A stretch of DNA of 64,000 bases from assembly GCF_003667345.1 (NCBI RefSeq), contig NZ_RCWF01000010.1, positions 30,855 through 94,854 of the forward strand. The letters are read 5' to 3'. Both the position numbers and the translations under genes were made by a program. Shown here piece after piece: positions 55,850 through 64,000 of the stretch. The first letter of the stretch is position 1, and every line of letters starts with the position of its first letter. A model generated the notes under the pieces. It made no database searches. It saw only the letters and a list, made by a program, of their open reading frames with translations, and was not told the origin of the DNA. This DNA comes from Poseidonibacter antarcticus. Its GTDB lineage: Bacteria; Campylobacterota; Campylobacteria; Campylobacterales; Arcobacteraceae.

Positions 55850-58321
55850 TTATAGTATATCAGGAATATCTATATTAGTTTCTCTCTCAACATCTGCAAT
55901 ATTTTCAAATGTTACTTCTACAGGAGTTGATGAATTCATATCATTTTCTTTATTAACAAATCTTGTAAGAGCTTTTTGGAAGTCTAGTTTAACAGTTCCA
56001 ATTGGTCCATTTCTTTGTTTTCCTATAATAATTTCAGCTTCTTCAACTGGTTTGTTTACAAATGATGAACGATACTCTTCACCTTTGTCTTTTGCTTCTT
56101 TTTCTTTTCTTGCTTCATCTCTTTCTTTATAAACATCATCTCTATATACAAACATAATAATATCCGCATCTTGCTCAATAGCACCAGATTCTCTAAGATC
56201 TGAAAGCATTGGTCTTTTATCAGGTCGGCTCTCAACTCCCCTGTTAAGTTGTGAAAGTGCAATAATTGGAATTTTCATTTCACGTGCAAGCATTTTAAGA
56301 CCCCTTGAAATATCTGAAACCTCTTGGTGTCTATCTTTATTTCCCGTCCCTTGCATTAGTTGAAGGTAATCTATTATTACTAGTGAAATATTATTATCTT
56401 CATTTTGGGCTAATTTTCTAACTCTTGCTCGAAGTTGGTTAATATTAATACTACCATTATCATCTACAAATAATTTCTTTGTATTTAAGTCATCAAAAGC
56501 ACCACTTAGCTGACTCCATTCATTATCATTCATATCACCTTTTCTAAGGTTTTGTAAAGGAATAGAAGTCTTAGCAGCAAGCATTCTTAGCATAAGTTGT
56601 TCAGCAGGCATTTCTAGTGAAAAGAAGATTACACCTTTATTCATTTCAACATTTTTTAAAGCCATATTTAAAACTAGTGCTGTGTTATGAGTTACCGTCA
56701 TATCTTCTAATAAAAATAATTTATTTCCATCTATTTCAAAACCAAAGTACTCATCAACTATATCTTTTTCTATAGTAATTCCTGTTTGATTCCAAGTTCT
56801 ATTACAAGTCCACTCTTTTGCTTTTTTTCTTTTTATTTTTGTTGGTATTATGTTTATGTTTCCAAAAATTCTAACTCTATAAACATCACATTGAAAATCT
56901 ATATCTTTTATTTTTGCTATCTTTTTTATTAAAGAAGTTCTAAAACCTAAAGTATCACATAGATATTTAATTTGTTTTGCTAGATTTTCATTTTTTTGTG
57001 TTATTTCAAAACCATTTGCACTTTCATCATAATGACCATCACTATCTAATAAACCTGCTAATAATTCTAATCTATTTTTTTGTGAGTTGATTAAATAATC
57101 TCTTGGTATATGTTTATTTTCAAGTAAATTTTCTTCTCTTAAAAGTTTTTGTAATGAAAATGCAGTTTTCCCATCAACTTGTTTTTTGTTTGTTATTGAA
57201 TATTCTGGACATTTATTTTCTTGAATATATTCTCTAACTTGTAAATCTAGTTTTTTAGCATAAGCATTTAAATAATCAATTATTTCACTGTCTTGAGTGT
57301 AGATAGATACTTTTCTTGAAGCTCCATCTCCCAGCCATAATCCTAAAAAATATGGTTCTATTTTAGTAGTTTTTTCTTCAAAATCTACAGGAACTTTATA
57401 GCCTTTGTAATTACTTTTAAATTTATCACTTTTTTCGAGGTATTCTTTTACATTTATATTTAAAATATCTCCATTTTTATGTGGACCTTCATTTCGACTT
57501 CTTTTTAAAGATAATATATGTGATTCATTTACTCTATAGTCAATAGCTTTATTTTGACGAACCCAGTACATTTGCTCTTTTCCACTTGTAACTGATAAAA
57601 TATTTCTTGGCTTTGAGTCATCACCCATTAGTTTATCACCAATTTTTACATCTTCGACATTTTTTAAAGAACCATCAAACATTAAAACTTTTGTACCACG
57701 TGCTAGACATTTTCCCATTGCTGGACGCGCTGCTATAATAATCAAATCACCTTCATTAAATCCTGTTGTTTTTCTATCAAGTGCATCAAAACCTGTTGTT
57801 TCACCTATTAGGTGTTTATTTCCTAGTTTTTTCATTCTTTCTATATATGAAAGTGTGTCACTTGTAATTACTTGCATATCTTTTAGTTCAGAGGTTGCTG
57901 AATCTGTTGATATTTTATAAAGTGCACCTTGGACAGTATCTAGTGCATCATTTGCACTTATTTCTTCTTCTAGTGCTACTTTTTTTATTGTAGTTGCTAG
58001 GGTTGCTAACTCTCTTTTAACTGAGCCATCTTTTATTTCTCGAACATAAGCTAAAGTATTTGTAATTGGATTTGCTGATAATATTTCTATTAATATAGAG
58101 TCATCAACATCTTTTGAATTAATCTTATTTCTTATAAACTCTTCATCAATTGGCATATCATCTTCATGAAGTTTTATCATAACTGCAAATATTTTTTGAT
58201 GTGCTGGTAAATAAAAATCTTTTGCTTTTAAAACACCTAAAACATCTTCTAATTCTTCAGGATTAAAAAGTATTGAACTTAATACTGCTCTTTCTATATT
58301 TATACTGTAAACACTATCCAT
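55850..58321 (-). CDS. dnaB: Replicative DNA helicase DnaB containing an intein
   Basis: An 823-residue precursor. Residues 1-204 and 547-823 join into a normal 481-residue DnaB. It has the N-terminal domain with FYLPAHQKIFAVMIKL, the RecA-like domain, IIDYLQLMQG, and ALSQLNRGVESR. The Walker A motif ARPAMGK is broken between K204 and the following Thr by an intein (205-546). DnaB is the ring helicase of the replication fork, so splicing must work for the cell to live. The gene overlaps ispG with TAATG and is translationally coupled. The alternative of two separate proteins is ruled out by the intact frame. Confidence 0.95.
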   Translation of the reverse strand: MDSVYSINIERAVLSSILFNPEELEDVLGVLKAKDFYLPAHQKIFAVMIKLHEDDMPIDEEFIRNKINSKDVDDSILIEILSANPITNTLAYVREIKDGSVKRELATLATTIKKVALEEEISANDALDTVQGALYKISTDSATSELKDMQVITSDTLSYIERMKKLGNKHLIGETTGFDALDRKTTGFNEGDLIIIAARPAMGKCLARGTKVLMFDGSLKNVEDVKIGDKLMGDDSKPRNILSVTSGKEQMYWVRQNKAIDYRVNESHILSLKRSRNEGPHKNGDILNINVKEYLEKSDKFKSNYKGYKVPVDFEEKTTKIEPYFLGLWLGDGASRKVSIYTQDSEIIDYLNAYAKKLDLQVREYIQENKCPEYSITNKKQVDGKTAFSLQKLLREENLLENKHIPRDYLINSQKNRLELLAGLLDSDGHYDESANGFEITQKNENLAKQIKYLCDTLGFRTSLIKKIAKIKDIDFQCDVYRVRIFGNINIIPTKIKRKKAKEWTCNRTWNQTGITIEKDIVDEYFGFEIDGNKLFLLEDMTVTHNTALVLNMALKNVEMNKGVIFFSLEMPAEQLMLRMLAAKTSIPLQNLRKGDMNDNEWSQLSGAFDDLNTKKLFVDDNGSININQLRARVRKLAQNEDNNISLVIIDYLQLMQGTGNKDRHQEVSDISRGLKMLAREMKIPIIALSQLNRGVESRPDKRPMLSDLRESGAIEQDADIIMFVYRDDVYKERDEARKEKEAKDKGEEYRSSFVNKPVEEAEIIIGKQRNGPIGTVKLDFQKALTRFVNKENDMNSSTPVEVTFENIADVERETNIDIPDIL
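56684..57709 (-). mobile_element. DnaB intein with LAGLIDADG homing endonuclease
   Basis: A 342-residue in-frame intein. It begins with Cys (CLARGTKVLMFDG, block A) and ends with MTVTHN, followed by Thr of the C-extein. Block B is at VNESHILSL, where the usual TxxH reads NESH. Block F/G is YFGFEIDGNKLFLLEDMTVT. Two LAGLIDADG motifs are at about intein residues 121-130 (FLGLWLGDGA) and 216-226 (LLAGLLDSDGH), both retaining the acidic residue. The endonuclease looks intact. It is inserted within the P-loop between Lys and Thr. Confidence 0.95.
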
Positions 58322-59382
58322 TATGATCTTTTTGCAGCTTCAAATTCTACTTCTTCTAAGAATTTATTTATTAATTCATCACCTGATAATTTTGCTATGA
58401 TTTCACCTTTTTTCATAACAAGTCCTGAACCTTTTCCAAATGCTATTGCAACATCTGCTGATTTTGCTTCACCTATTGCATTTACAACACATCCCATAAC
58501 AGATACATCAAGTGATGTTTTTATATGTTTTGTTCTTTTTTCAACTTCTGCAACTGCTTTTACTAAATCAGCTTCAATTCTTCCACAAGTCGGACAAGAA
58601 ATAATATTTAATCCTTCTTTTGCAATTCCAACATCTTTTAAAATAGCTTTTCCTACTTCAATTTCTTTTTCTAATTCGCCTGTCATTGAAACTCTTAAAG
58701 TATCTCCAATTCCATCTAGTAATAATGAACCTAAGGCAATTGATGATTTAATAGTTGAGTGAAATTGTGTTCCAGCTTCTGTAACTCCAAGATGAAAAGC
58801 ATAATTATTCATAGGTCTTAAAGTTCTATACGCTTCTACTGTTCTTTGAACATCAGAGGCTTTTAATGATACTTTTAAATCTGTAAAATCTAAATCTTCT
58901 AAATATTTTATATTATAATCAGCCGATGCTACCATACCTTTTGGTGTTTGTCCGTATTTATCTTCAAATTGTTTTTCTAGTGAACCTGAATTTACACCAA
59001 TTCTAATTGGTAGACTTCTTTCTTTACAAGCACGTACTACTTCTGCAACTCTTTTTCTATCTCCAATATTTCCTGGATTAATTCTAATACAATCTACAGA
59101 CTCAGCTGCAATAAGAGCTAACTTATAATGAAAGTGAATATCTGCAACTATTGGTAAATCTACTTGTTTTTTTATCTCTTTTAATGCCAAAGCAGCTTCT
59201 TTATTTGGCACAGCCAGTCTTACAATATCAGCACCTGCAAAATGTAAAGCTCTTATTTGTTCAACAGTAGCTTCAATATCAGATGTTTTTGTAAAACACA
59301 TTGATTGTACAGGAATTGGGGCATCGCCACCAACTGGTACATTTCCTACGAATATTTGTTTTGTTGGGTATCTTTTTATCAT
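58321..59382 (-). CDS. ispG: 4-hydroxy-3-methylbut-2-en-1-yl diphosphate synthase
   Basis: A 353-residue radical-type iron-sulfur enzyme of the MEP pathway. It has [42 protein letters not shown] and the cluster-binding [12 protein letters not shown] with a further Cys in [12 protein letters not shown]. It turns methylerythritol cyclodiphosphate into HMBPP for isoprenoids, including the undecaprenyl carriers used by the polysaccharide genes. It lies upstream of dnaB with overlapping stop and start. Confidence 0.95.
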   Translation of the reverse strand: MIKRYPTKQIFVGNVPVGGDAPIPVQSMCFTKTSDIEATVEQIRALHFAGADIVRLAVPNKEAALALKEIKKQVDLPIVADIHFHYKLALIAAESVDCIRINPGNIGDRKRVAEVVRACKERSLPIRIGVNSGSLEKQFEDKYGQTPKGMVASADYNIKYLEDLDFTDLKVSLKASDVQRTVEAYRTLRPMNNYAFHLGVTEAGTQFHSTIKSSIALGSLLLDGIGDTLRVSMTGELEKEIEVGKAILKDVGIAKEGLNIISCPTCGRIEADLVKAVAEVEKRTKHIKTSLDVSVMGCVVNAIGEAKSADVAIAFGKGSGLVMKKGEIIAKLSGDELINKFLEEVEFEAAKRS

Positions 59383-59424
59383 GTCAGGATTCTAGCACAA
59401 AATTAATAAAAAGAAAAGATTAGA

Positions 59425-59430
59425 TATAAT
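59425..59430 (+). promoter_or_regulatory. Putative -10 box (TATAAT) for the PAS kinase gene
   Basis: TATAAT lies 38 bases upstream of the ATG at 59468 in the gap between divergent ispG and the kinase gene. Prediction only. Confidence 0.4.
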
Positions 59431-59467
59431 AAGATAAAATTTTATTAAAAAGACTAAAAGTTAGTAA

Positions 59468-61543
59468 ATGAATTCAAAAAAAGATATTTCAATCATTATA
59501 TTGTTATTTTTAATTTTAACAACATCAATTGTTTTTAGTTCTTATTATTATATTTTAAATAAACAAGAAGATTTATTAAAATCAGTTTATAACTCAGTAC
59601 ATTCAAACATCACAAAAATAACTCAAAATCTTATAATAGATAAACAAAATACCACACTAGCTATTGCCTTAGCTTTAGCAAAAGATGATAATTTATATAA
59701 TTTTATGCAAAAAAAAGATTATAAAAAATTAGATTATGAAAAATTAATCAATCAAATAAAAGAATATTCCAAATATCAAGATGTTTGGATTCAAGTAGTA
59801 GATAAAAATGCTAAAAGTATTTATCGTTCTTGGACAGATAAAAAAGGTGATAATTTATTATTTAGAGAAGATTTAAGAAAAACTCTTAAAAATAAAAAAA
59901 TTTCAACTTCAATAAGTGTTGCTCTTTTTGGTTTAACATTAAAAGCTAGAACTCCTATATATGATTATAGTCATAATTTTCTTGGTGCATTAGAAATAAT
60001 AACTCATTTTAATTCGATTACTAAAGATTTAAAACAAAATAATATCAATTCACTTGTAATTACAGATAAAAAATATAAAAATATATTAAAATACCCTTAT
60101 ACTAATATTTTTATTGATGATTATTATATCGCAAATAAAAATGCAAATATTAAACTAGTAAATTATATAAAACAAAATGGCATAGAAAATATAGTACATA
60201 TTCCTAAGTATATTATTAAAGATGATTACTTGATTTCTAAGTATACTTTATATGATAAAAACAAAAAAACACTTGCTTATATTATAAATTTTATGGATTT
60301 AAAAAATATTGATTTACATCTTGTTGAGTCATTTAAAATTCAAACTATAATGACATTGATAATTGCTTTAATCATAATATTTTTCTCATTTTTAATTTAT
60401 TTATATTCTAAACATTTAAAAGGTATTAAATTTCAAGAGCAAAAGAAACAATCAATTTTAGATTCTCAATCTAGTATTATTGTAATAACTAATGGAGATA
60501 AAATAATTGATATAAATAAAAAATTCTTTGAATTTTTTACTAAGACAAAGACTCTTGAAGATTTTAAAAAAATTCATACATGTATTTGTGATTTATTTAT
60601 AGATATGAATGATGAATTATATATAATAAAAAAAGATTATAATGGGAATAATTGGGCTGAGTATGTTTTTGAAAACAAAGATAAAAATTTTAGAGTTGTA
60701 ATGAAAAACTCTAAAGATGAATTAAGATATTTTTCTTTAAAAACTTCAAAAATCACTTCAGAGAATTATATTATTGCTACATTTACTGATATAACACAAG
60801 AAATTCTAAAAATACAAAAAGATAAAGAAAAAGATAGATTTCTTTATCAACAATCAAAAATTGCAGCTATTGCAGATACTTTAAAAAATATTGCTCATCA
60901 ATGGAGACAACCACTAAGTATTATAAGTACAATTGCTAGTGGAATAAAACTACAAAAACAAATGAAGATCCTAAGTGATGAGGAGTTTAATAATTCTTGT
61001 GATTCAATAATTTATAATACAAAGAAACTTTCAAATACTATTGAAAATTTTACAACTTTTTTTAATAAAGATGACAATATAAATAATATTTCGATGGTGG
61101 AATCAATAAACGATACAATTAATTTTCTTGATTCAATATTTAAAGAAAATAATATCATTTGTACTTTTACTTATGATAATGATTTTTTACTAAATTGTAG
61201 TAAAAATGATTTTGGACAAGCAATATTTAATATTATAGATAATTCAGTTTATGCACTTAAAAATAAAAAAGATCCAAAAAATAGATTTATTATTATTGAA
61301 TTAAAAAATAAAATTTTACAAATAAAAGATTCAGCAGAAGGTATCGAAGAAAAAAATATTGAAAAAATATTCCTGCCATATTTTACTACAAAACACCAAT
61401 CTTTTGGTGTAGGACTTGGTCTTTATATAGTTCATGAACTTTTTGTAAATCATATGTCTTATAAAGTTTATGTAAAAAATGACACTTTTACACTTAAAAA
61501 TAAAAAATATAAAGGTGCTAACTTTATTATAGATTTTAATTAA
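59468..61543 (+). CDS. Membrane PAS histidine kinase (HWRQPL type)
   Basis: A 691-residue kinase. Membrane helices lie at about 8-30 and 292-312, around a periplasmic double-Cache-like sensor (about 31-290, with VWIQVVDKNAKSIYRSW). A PAS domain spans about 325-448 and the kinase core begins at NIAHQWRQPLSII with H477. The N-box is IFNIIDNSVYALKN, and the G boxes are KDSAEGIEE and FGVGLGLYIVHEL. No response regulator gene is adjacent. It lies upstream of cvpA and lysS but has its own promoter-like TATAAT. Confidence 0.85.
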   Translation: MNSKKDISIIILLFLILTTSIVFSSYYYILNKQEDLLKSVYNSVHSNITKITQNLIIDKQNTTLAIALALAKDDNLYNFMQKKDYKKLDYEKLINQIKEYSKYQDVWIQVVDKNAKSIYRSWTDKKGDNLLFREDLRKTLKNKKISTSISVALFGLTLKARTPIYDYSHNFLGALEIITHFNSITKDLKQNNINSLVITDKKYKNILKYPYTNIFIDDYYIANKNANIKLVNYIKQNGIENIVHIPKYIIKDDYLISKYTLYDKNKKTLAYIINFMDLKNIDLHLVESFKIQTIMTLIIALIIIFFSFLIYLYSKHLKGIKFQEQKKQSILDSQSSIIVITNGDKIIDINKKFFEFFTKTKTLEDFKKIHTCICDLFIDMNDELYIIKKDYNGNNWAEYVFENKDKNFRVVMKNSKDELRYFSLKTSKITSENYIIATFTDITQEILKIQKDKEKDRFLYQQSKIAAIADTLKNIAHQWRQPLSIISTIASGIKLQKQMKILSDEEFNNSCDSIIYNTKKLSNTIENFTTFFNKDDNINNISMVESINDTINFLDSIFKENNIICTFTYDNDFLLNCSKNDFGQAIFNIIDNSVYALKNKKDPKNRFIIIELKNKILQIKDSAEGIEEKNIEKIFLPYFTTKHQSFGVGLGLYIVHELFVNHMSYKVYVKNDTFTLKNKKYKGANFIIDFN

Positions 61544-61597
61544 AGTTCTATTTTGAAAATATTCGCTACAATGGCGCATATTATACAAAGGAAATCT

Positions 61598-62380
61598 ATG
61601 CAGGATCTTAATATTTTTGATATAGTAATAATTGGTATTACGCTAATTCTAGGACTTAAAGGACTATTTAGAGGCTTAATAAAAGAAGTTTTTGGAATTA
61701 TTGGAATTATTGGTGCAATTTTTGTAGCATCAAGAACAGCAGCTGATATTGGTAATTTAATAGCACCATTTTTAGCACTTGAAAACCAAACTACGATTAA
61801 TTTAATTGGTTTTATTGTTGGCTTAATTGGTTTTTGGCTTATTGTTTACGTATTAGGAATAATTGTTAGTAAAATATTCTCAGCTAGTGGATTGGGTGTA
61901 TTTGATAGAATTTTTGGATTTATATTTGGTGCTGCAAAAGTGTTTTTAATTTTTTCAGTTATTGCTTATGCTTTATATCAAGTACAATCTTTCAAAAAAG
62001 CAATTGATGATAAAACTTCAAATTCTATGGTTATCCCTCATTTAATAAGTGTTGGTTCTTATATTATTAAACTTGACACAAGTTCAATTACTACAAATAT
62101 TGAGAAAACTGTTGATACTGTTGTAGATAGTGCAAAGAAAGCTAGTTCTGGTGAGAATTCTTCTGTAAAAGAGATTAAAAATAATATTAAAGAAACTAAA
62201 AAAGAAATTTCAAATAGCGTAGAAAACACTATAAATGATGTTAAAAAATCTGTTCAAGAAGAAGTAGTAAAAGAAGTTGAAGATTCAGTTTCAAATACCA
62301 AAAATATAACAGAAGAACAAATTAATACAGTAAAAGAAAAATTACAAAGCATAGTAAATAAAACAGAAGAAAATAAATAA
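61598..62380 (+). CDS. CvpA-family membrane protein
   Basis: About 260 residues from the ATG at 61598, which has AAAGGA before it. The longer frame from 61553 adds 15 residues without a ribosome binding site and overlaps nothing useful. Four membrane helices (to about residue 145) match CvpA, beginning NIFDIVIIGI and LKGLFRGLIKEVFGIIG. A long, charged, coiled-coil C-terminal tail rich in Lys, Glu and Ser follows. CvpA is linked to colicin V production and envelope stress tolerance in enterics, with exact function unclear. The gene is 12 bases ahead of lysS. Confidence 0.85.
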   Translation: MQDLNIFDIVIIGITLILGLKGLFRGLIKEVFGIIGIIGAIFVASRTAADIGNLIAPFLALENQTTINLIGFIVGLIGFWLIVYVLGIIVSKIFSASGLGVFDRIFGFIFGAAKVFLIFSVIAYALYQVQSFKKAIDDKTSNSMVIPHLISVGSYIIKLDTSSITTNIEKTVDTVVDSAKKASSGENSSVKEIKNNIKETKKEISNSVENTINDVKKSVQEEVVKEVEDSVSNTKNITEEQINTVKEKLQSIVNKTEENK

Positions 62381-62392
62381 AGGAATCTTACA

Positions 62393-63916
62393 TTGTTCGA
62401 AAATAAATATATACAACAAAGAATAGAAAAAGCAGAGAAATTAAGAGAAGCAGGGATTAATCCTTATTCAAATGAATGTTCAAGAAACACAACAATTGGA
62501 AAATTTATCAATGTTAATAGTGATATTTTTCAAATAGAAGATAAAAGAGATGAAAAAAGAAACTATACAGTAGCTGGAAGAATTAAATTCTTCAGACTTA
62601 TGGGAAAAGCCTCTTTCTTAAAAATTGAAGATGAATCAGGTCTTTTACAAATATATGTAAGTAGAGATAATCTACCTGAAGGTTTTTATAATGAAACTTT
62701 CAAAAAAACTGTAGAAGTTGGTGATATTATTGAAGTATCTGGATTTCCATTTGTTACAGGCAAAGGTGAACTTTCATTACATGTTGATGGTTTAAAAATT
62801 TTAACTAAATCAATTTCACCATTACCTGAAAAATATCATGGAATTCAAGATAAAGAACTTAGATATAGACAGAGATATTTAGATTTAATTATGAATAGTG
62901 AAGTTCGTAAGACTTTCCATATTAGATCAAGAGTAATTTCATTAACAAGAAGATTCTTTGAAAATAAAGGCTTTTTAGAAGTTGAAACTCCAATGATGCA
63001 CCCAATTGCAGGTGGAGCAAATGCTAAACCATTTACTACTCATCATAATTCTTTAGGTGTTGATAGATTCTTAAGAATTGCACCTGAGTTATATCTAAAA
63101 AGATGTATTGTTGGTGGATTTGAAGCTGTGTTTGAAATCAATAGATGTTTTAGAAATGAAGGAATGGATGCTACTCATAATCCTGAATTTACTTCAATTG
63201 AATTTTATTGGGCTTATAAAACATATAAAGATTTAATAGAACTTACAAAAGAGTATTTTGAATATTTATTTGAGCACCTAGAATTACCAACAATACTACC
63301 TTATGGTGATTTAAAAATTAATTTTGATAATTTCACTGAAATTCCTTTAATTCAATCTTTAACTTCAATTGGTGGAGTTCCTGCTGATATTACAGAGGAT
63401 AAAGAAAAAATTATTGCATATTTAAAAGCTGCAAATGTTGATGTAAATGAAAAAATGAACTTAGGTCAACTTCAAGGTGAATTATTTGATGAATATGTTG
63501 AAGAAAAATTAATAGACCCTACTTTTATTACTGAATATCCAGTTGAGATTTCACCACTTGCACGAAGAAGTGATGATAAACCACATTTAACGGATAGATT
63601 TGAATTATTTATAGCAGGAAAAGAAATAGCAAATGCATTCTCTGAGCTTAATGATCCAATTGATCAACTTAAAAGATTTGAAGGACAAATGGCAGCAAAA
63701 GAGTCAGGTGGTGATGATGAAGCACATGAAATGGATGAAGATTTTGTAAATGCTTTATCTTATGGTATGGCTCCAACAGCAGGTCAAGGTATTGGTATTG
63801 ATAGATTAGTAATGATGCTTACAAACCAACATTCAATAAGAGATGTATTACTTTTCCCAGCAATGAAACCAATCGCTCAAGAAATCAATCTTCTTGATGA
63901 TTTAGATAAAAAATAA
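62393..63916 (+). CDS. lysS: Lysyl-tRNA synthetase (class II)
   Basis: A 507-residue class II enzyme. The N-terminal OB anticodon-binding domain has [19 protein letters not shown]. Motif 2 is [21 protein letters not shown]. Motif 3 is [21 protein letters not shown]. It charges tRNA-Lys with lysine. The start is TTG at 62393 after an AAAGGAA ribosome binding site. It follows cvpA and precedes glyA, an arrangement common in Campylobacterota. Confidence 0.97.
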   Translation: MFENKYIQQRIEKAEKLREAGINPYSNECSRNTTIGKFINVNSDIFQIEDKRDEKRNYTVAGRIKFFRLMGKASFLKIEDESGLLQIYVSRDNLPEGFYNETFKKTVEVGDIIEVSGFPFVTGKGELSLHVDGLKILTKSISPLPEKYHGIQDKELRYRQRYLDLIMNSEVRKTFHIRSRVISLTRRFFENKGFLEVETPMMHPIAGGANAKPFTTHHNSLGVDRFLRIAPELYLKRCIVGGFEAVFEINRCFRNEGMDATHNPEFTSIEFYWAYKTYKDLIELTKEYFEYLFEHLELPTILPYGDLKINFDNFTEIPLIQSLTSIGGVPADITEDKEKIIAYLKAANVDVNEKMNLGQLQGELFDEYVEEKLIDPTFITEYPVEISPLARRSDDKPHLTDRFELFIAGKEIANAFSELNDPIDQLKRFEGQMAAKESGGDDEAHEMDEDFVNALSYGMAPTAGQGIGIDRLVMMLTNQHSIRDVLLFPAMKPIAQEINLLDDLDKK

Positions 63917-63926
63917 GGACTACAAA

Positions 63927-64000
63927 ATGAACTATATATCAAACGCAAACCTAAAAGAAGCAGATGCAGAAGTATTCGAAATTTGTGAAAACGAATTAGA
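63927..64000 (+). CDS. glyA: Serine hydroxymethyltransferase, 5' end
   Basis: The window ends 24 codons into this gene. The start reads MNYISNANLKEADAEVFEIC, typical of GlyA in this phylum, with AAGGA before the ATG and only 10 bases after lysS. GlyA makes glycine and one-carbon units from serine using PLP. The call relies on the N-terminus and synteny. Confidence 0.8.
   Translation, partial: MNYISNANLKEADAEVFEICENEL

Noticed and set aside
56684..57709. Two separate genes or an insertion-sequence disruption of dnaB
   Set aside because: The frame is continuous, and both splice junctions fit intein rules (Cys1, terminal His-Asn, Thr at +1). No inverted repeats or target duplications border the insert.

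Overview
The window is AT-rich, densely packed chromosomal DNA, most likely from an Arcobacter-type member of the Campylobacterota. The evidence is gene content: a short epsilonproteobacterial-type RecO, a secreted ATP-dependent DNA ligase, CvpA-LysS-GlyA in series, several histidine kinases with the H-box HQWRQPL, and frequent TTG starts. No rRNA, tRNA or CRISPR array was seen.

Region 1 (1-16.1 kb) is mixed core and regulatory DNA: a Lys/Ala-rich H1-like peptide, a tandem NosL-domain protein, PpnP, RecO, an HDOD protein and YchF. It continues with a plasmid-like ParA plus a small basic partner, three two-component proteins, a SiaC-like protein, and a YczE-type membrane domain fused to a cytidylate-kinase-like domain. 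PepA, DedA, a stand-alone TrpB and Apt follow. A decayed gene and a long inverted repeat lie at 11.4-11.76 kb.

Region 2 (16.2-55.8 kb) is a large cell-surface island. It starts with the ligase and a pseudopilin. Polysaccharide genes follow: a priming sugar transferase, two GT4 enzymes, and Rmd plus Gmd for GDP-D-rhamnose. Next is a type I secretion system (ABC, HlyD and TolC subunits) led by two SapC-family genes. This order, sapC then ABC, HlyD, TolC, matches the Campylobacter fetus S-layer export operon sapCDEF as I recall it. One SapC protein is fused to a complete REP-associated tyrosine transposase (RAYT) domain that has lost its catalytic residues. Then come another glycosyltransferase, a secreted protein, a kinase-regulator-kinase trio and a 3533-residue DUF4214, beta-repeat, S-layer-like protein. 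Beyond it are an acyltransferase, two multidomain glycosyltransferases, Wzt, Wzm and ManC. ManC, Gmd, Rmd, Wzm, Wzt and GT4 enzymes together resemble the D-rhamnan (A-band) O-polysaccharide pathway of Pseudomonas. My reading is that the island makes an S-layer exported by type I secretion and the ABC-exported O-chain to which it is anchored.

Region 3 (55.8-64 kb) is core again: DnaB interrupted by a 342-residue intein exactly inside its Walker A motif, IspG, a PAS histidine kinase, CvpA, LysS and the start of GlyA.

The strongest points for follow-up are the RAYT-SapC fusion, the DnaB intein, the Sap-like S-layer locus with its matching O-chain genes, and the GT/coiled-coil/methyltransferase protein beside a Wzt with a C-terminal recognition domain.
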